Shown piece after piece: positions 7,662-10,288 of a stretch of 10,288 nt of DNA. Made by a program: the position numbers and the translations under genes. The first letter of the stretch is position 1. Every line of letters begins with the position of its first letter. The notes beneath the pieces are model-generated. The model saw only the letters and a program-made list of their open reading frames with translations, ran no database searches and was not told the origin of the DNA. The stretch comes from Larix sibirica (taxonomy: Eukaryota; Streptophyta; Pinopsida; Pinales; Pinaceae): positions 18,204-28,491 of the forward strand of contig NWUY0300059215.1 in the NCBI GenBank assembly GCA_004151065.3, read 5' to 3'.

Positions 7662-8942
7662 CAAAAACAATTGGACTTAATGCTCATGCAAGAAGCTATA
7701 ACCATAAACCAAGGCCCTATAATGAGCATTGACCACAACTTTTGAGTATGATAGGGAAGAAATATCCCATGGATAAGTATTGACAACAATGATAAATTAA
7801 TCTAGGGAATAAAGGGACCCATAAACAAGTGCTAGCCACCTTGCTAAAGTAGTCCAATAATTTCCCTAAAACTAAGTCTAATGTATGAGTATTGACATTG
7901 ATATTTAAGTTTCCAATGTCCCATGTGCAAGGACTAGATGAAATGGTGATGTAATCCAAGGGACACATCCATAAACATGAATTCAATGCCCAACTCCTCA
8001 ATCTAACACCCAATCGATGACACGTAACCTCCATGAATGATTGATTATTATACTTTAAATTTTTATCATGATCATGTGGATGCAAATAAGTATAACTATC
8101 AACAAGAAACAAAACTTCCATGTAGCCGCAATAGGATGGATGTAAAAAGAACTCTACTACTATAGAAGAATCATTATAGAAACTGGTAAGCCCTAAATTT
8201 TGTTTCCTTTTCTCCATCAGTTTCACTTTATATGGTAGAGAAGAGTAATAAAAAATATGATGGAGGTACTTATCTTCCAAAAAAATTCCATTGTCCATAT
8301 ACCTTCCTCTTAAGCATTTTCTAAATCATACAATGTAGATCTTTCTTGATTATACGCTTCAATGATGAAAGAGCATGTACTAGACCAAGAATACAGCTCT
8401 CCCTAAATTTATTTCCTGAATGATTTATAGCTTCCAAATTTGCATATATATAATTTGAAGTTCTTTTCACCAAATTTCAATCGTCCCAATGTGGCATGTT
8501 TCAGAACCATTCCATTCTTTAATTCCATGAAACTTGGACGGAGGAATTTTGAAAGGGCCATTTCATACTAGATATTAGTTACACATATATTGTATAGTAT
8601 GTCATATCAAAGCCCTAAAAATTCTCTAGCCAATTATAGTGACATAGCAACAACATGATCAATGTATCAAAATTTATGTGCTATGAAAAACCCATGCCAA
8701 TCACTTGAACCCTAAAAGAGAGAAAATTTTAAACTACAATATCTTCTTTTTCCCATACTATGATTTCAGTGATTATTTTTCAAATTGTGTATTTTTTGAG
8801 AGGAAATTATATATGCATTTATAATCTACAAATTCTATAAAAGAAATGCTCAACAACTATTTTAAGTGTTGCAACATTTTTTTTCTTTTTCAAAACCTAT
8901 CAAATAGAAGGAAAACATTATCCATTTTGAACCCAAGAAAGT
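7662..8942 (-). other. Internal region of unit A
   Basis: Apart from the 193-codon ORF, nothing coding is recognised between the PBS and the polypurine tract. The matching part of unit B extends from about 9168 to the window end, with mostly point differences and a 4-base deletion in B near 10169 relative to A near 8663. Confidence 0.6.
7717..8298 (-). other. Unrecognised 193-codon ORF in internal region A
   Basis: The longest intact ORF of the window, from ATG 8298 to a stop at 7717. The product would be rich in Leu, Tyr, Ser, Cys and His, with no domain I recognise and no similarity to gag or pol. The same frame in unit B (9804-9223) differs at 21 bases without any indel. By my count 17 of these change the residue or create a stop (GGA to TGA near the start of the B copy). 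That is about the proportion expected without selection. The frame may once have coded, or may be accidental. I see no reason to annotate it as a gene. Confidence 0.25.
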
Positions 8943-8954
8943 GCTTTGATACCA
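8943..8954 (-). other. Initiator-Met tRNA primer-binding site of unit A
   Basis: On the - strand this reads TGGTATCAAAGC, one mismatch from the plant PBS TGGTATCAGAGC. It is preceded two bases upstream by an LTR end ...CACTACA. This fixes the orientation of the element on the - strand and the right edge of its internal region. Confidence 0.7.
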
Positions 8955-8963
8955 CTTGTAGTG

Positions 8964-8965
8964 NN
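8964..8965. other. Two unknown bases / possible assembly gap
   Basis: NN lies within the shared LTR, exactly where the alignment to the other LTR jumps. This is a likely join of contigs in a repeat. Confidence 0.8.
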
Positions 8966-9099
8966 ATAATAAAAAACATATTGGACCTAGTCCAACTTAC
9001 ATTAAAATGCACCCACTAATAAATACCATAATGGGAATTATATTTAATAATAATAAACATATTGGACATAGTCCAACTTACATTAAAATGCACACACTA
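8966..9099. repeat. Partial tandem duplication in the shared LTR
   Basis: An 81-base unit (8966-9046) is followed by its first 53 bases again (9047-9099) with a few differences, for example AAAAAACATA versus AATAAACATA and GACCTAG versus GACATAG. The duplication joint falls at CACTA, which occurs at both places in the unit A LTR (7508-7512 and within the CACCCACTA near 7590). This fits microhomology-mediated duplication. Confidence 0.75.
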
Positions 9100-9154
9100 A
9101 TTTATTATAATGATCCCTTTAGTTTCTCATTATACCCCTACATAGTAAATAACA

Positions 9155-10288
9155 TTCTACCCTCGTTCAAAAACAATTGAACTTAATGCTCATGCGAGAA
9201 GCTATAACCATAAACCAAGGCCCTATAATGAGCATTGACCACAACTTTGGAGTATGATAGGGAAGAAATATCCCATGGACAAGTATTGACAACAATGATA
9301 AAGTAATCTAGGGAATAAAGGGACCCATGAAAAAGTGCTAGCCACCTTGCTAAAGTAGTCCAATAATTTCCCTAAACCTAAGTCTAATGTATAAGTATTG
9401 ACATTGATGTTTAAGTTTCCAATGTCCCATCTGCAAGGATTAGATGAAATGGTGATGTAATCCAAGGGACACATCCATAAACATGAATCCAATGCCCAAC
9501 TCCTCAATATAACACCCAACCGATGACACGTAACCTCCATGAATGATTGATTATTATACTTTAAATTTTCATCATGATCATGTGGATGCCAATAAGTATA
9601 ACTATCAACAAGAAACAAAACTTCCATGTAGCAGCAATAGGATGGATGTAAAAAGAACTCTACTACTATAGAATAATCATTATAGAAACTGGTAAGCCCT
9701 AAATTTTGTTTCCTTTTCTCCATGAGTTTCACTTTATATGGTAGAGAAGAGTAATCAAAAATATGATGGAGGTACTTATCTTCCAAAAAAATTCAATTTT
9801 CCATATACGTTCCTCTTAAGCATTTTCTAAATCATACCATGTAGATCTTTCTTGCTTATATGCTTCAATGATGAAAGAGCATGTACTAGACCAAGAATAC
9901 ATTTCTCCCTAAATTTATTTCCTGAATGATTTATTGCTTCCAAATTTGCATATATATACTTTGAAGTTCTTTTCACCAAATTTCAATCGTCCCAATGTGG
10001 CATTTTTCACAACCATTCCATTATTTAATTCCATGAAATTTGGAGGGAGGAATTTTGAAAGGGCCATTTCATACTAGATATTAGTTAGACATATATTGTA
10101 TAGTATGTCATATCAAAGACCTAAAAATTCTCTAGCCAATTATATTGATATAGCAACAACATGATCAATTAAAATTTATGTGCTATGAAAGACCCATGCC
10201 AATCACTTGAACCCTAAAAGAGAGCAAATTTTAAACTACAATATCTTCTTTTTCCCATACTATGATTTCAGTGATTATTTTTCAAATT
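9155..10288 (-). mobile_element. Unit B of the tandem LTR element (partial)
   Basis: It repeats unit A at an offset of 1506 bases. About 96% of bases agree over the 582 bases compared in detail. Its polypurine tract is 9155-9167. It is cut by the window end, so its PBS and far LTR (expected near 10450 and beyond) are not seen. The reading frame corresponding to the 193-codon ORF carries a stop at its fourth codon. Confidence 0.65.

Larger units (their letters stand above)
7412..9154 (-). mobile_element. Non-autonomous LTR retrotransposon, unit A of a tandem array
   Basis: Read on the - strand, the order is LTR (9154-8957, interrupted by NN), PBS (8954-8943), an internal region of about 1.3 kb, polypurine tract (7661-7649) and LTR (7648-7412). 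Total length is about 1.74 kb. No gag, protease, RT, RNase H or integrase motif is present. The only long ORF (8298-7717) shows no sign of selection. An element with short LTRs and no protein genes depends on proteins supplied by others, as in the TRIM/SMART/LARD classes. Its internal sequence continues again beyond the shared LTR as unit B, so units lie head to tail. It appears to sit inside an older gag-like pseudogene. Target-site duplications cannot be checked because the far end is outside the window. Confidence 0.6.
8957..9154 (-). repeat. Shared LTR between units A and B, rearranged
   Basis: It is the 5' LTR of unit A and at the same time the 3' LTR of unit B. On the + strand it starts TGTAGTG, then NN, then two copies of a 53-base LTR block, and ends AAATAACA. 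Compared with 7412-7648 it lacks the outer roughly 100 bases (equivalent of 7419 to about 7514), and part of it is duplicated. Either the LTR is truly rearranged or the assembly collapsed around the NN. Confidence 0.5.

Noticed and set aside
7412-8963. The whole unit A as one + strand LTR of about 1.55 kb
   Set aside because: GCTTTGATACCA at 8943-8954 is the reverse complement of an initiator-Met PBS, which fixes a - strand element. TG...CA ends with a polypurine tract at 7648/7649 fit a short LTR better.
9223-9786. 187-codon ORF in unit B as a gene
   Set aside because: It only starts at a TTG because the original frame has a stop at codon four. Differences from the unit A copy show no purifying selection.
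1-10288. CRISPR array, bacterial operon, phage or tRNA/rRNA genes
   Set aside because: No regularly spaced repeats, no prokaryotic gene layout, and no cloverleaf or rRNA segment recognised on either strand.

Overview
The window is repeat-dominated, AT-rich nuclear DNA, most likely from a seed plant with a large, transposon-rich genome. The evidence is a plant-type L1 LINE, several LTR-retrotransposon remnants whose primer-binding sites match initiator-Met tRNA, and no intact host gene. A gymnosperm or another large-genome plant would fit, but the sequence alone does not decide this. Three unknown bases (1780, 8964-8965) mark assembly uncertainties, and each coincides with an abrupt change in sequence identity.

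Layout. (1) 1-1779, + strand: a broken L1-type LINE with the C-terminal end of an ORF1-like frame, then an ORF2 with the apurinic endonuclease domain and the first part of the reverse transcriptase. It carries three frameshifts and several stops, and ends at the N. (2) 1781 to about 4150: AT-rich DNA without a recognisable gene, holding a few hairpins, a short tandem repeat and one 45-codon ORF with a signal-peptide-like start. (3) 4151-7411, + strand: remnants of old LTR retrotransposons. A 3' LTR end (4151-4252) is followed by a decayed gag-like reading frame (about 4260-5712) that runs into a polypurine tract (5686-5705). Then comes a putative LTR (about 5710-7035), a degenerate initiator-Met primer-binding site (7038-7049) and the start of a second gag-like pseudogene (7194-7411). 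No protease, reverse transcriptase or integrase is visible, so the 4.2-5.7 kb unit looks gag-only. (4) 7412-10288, - strand: a younger, apparently non-autonomous LTR element present as at least two head-to-tail units with a 1506-base offset. Aligned stretches are about 94-96% identical. The order read on the - strand is: internal region B (to 9155), shared LTR (9154-8957), primer-binding site (8954-8943), internal region A, polypurine tract (7661-7649), LTR (7648-7412). The array seems to have landed in the second gag-like pseudogene.

No host pathway or defence system is encoded here. The parts most worth checking are the tandem LTR-element array with its unresolved LTR at the NN, the ATGA overlap between the two LINE reading frames, and the gag-only element.
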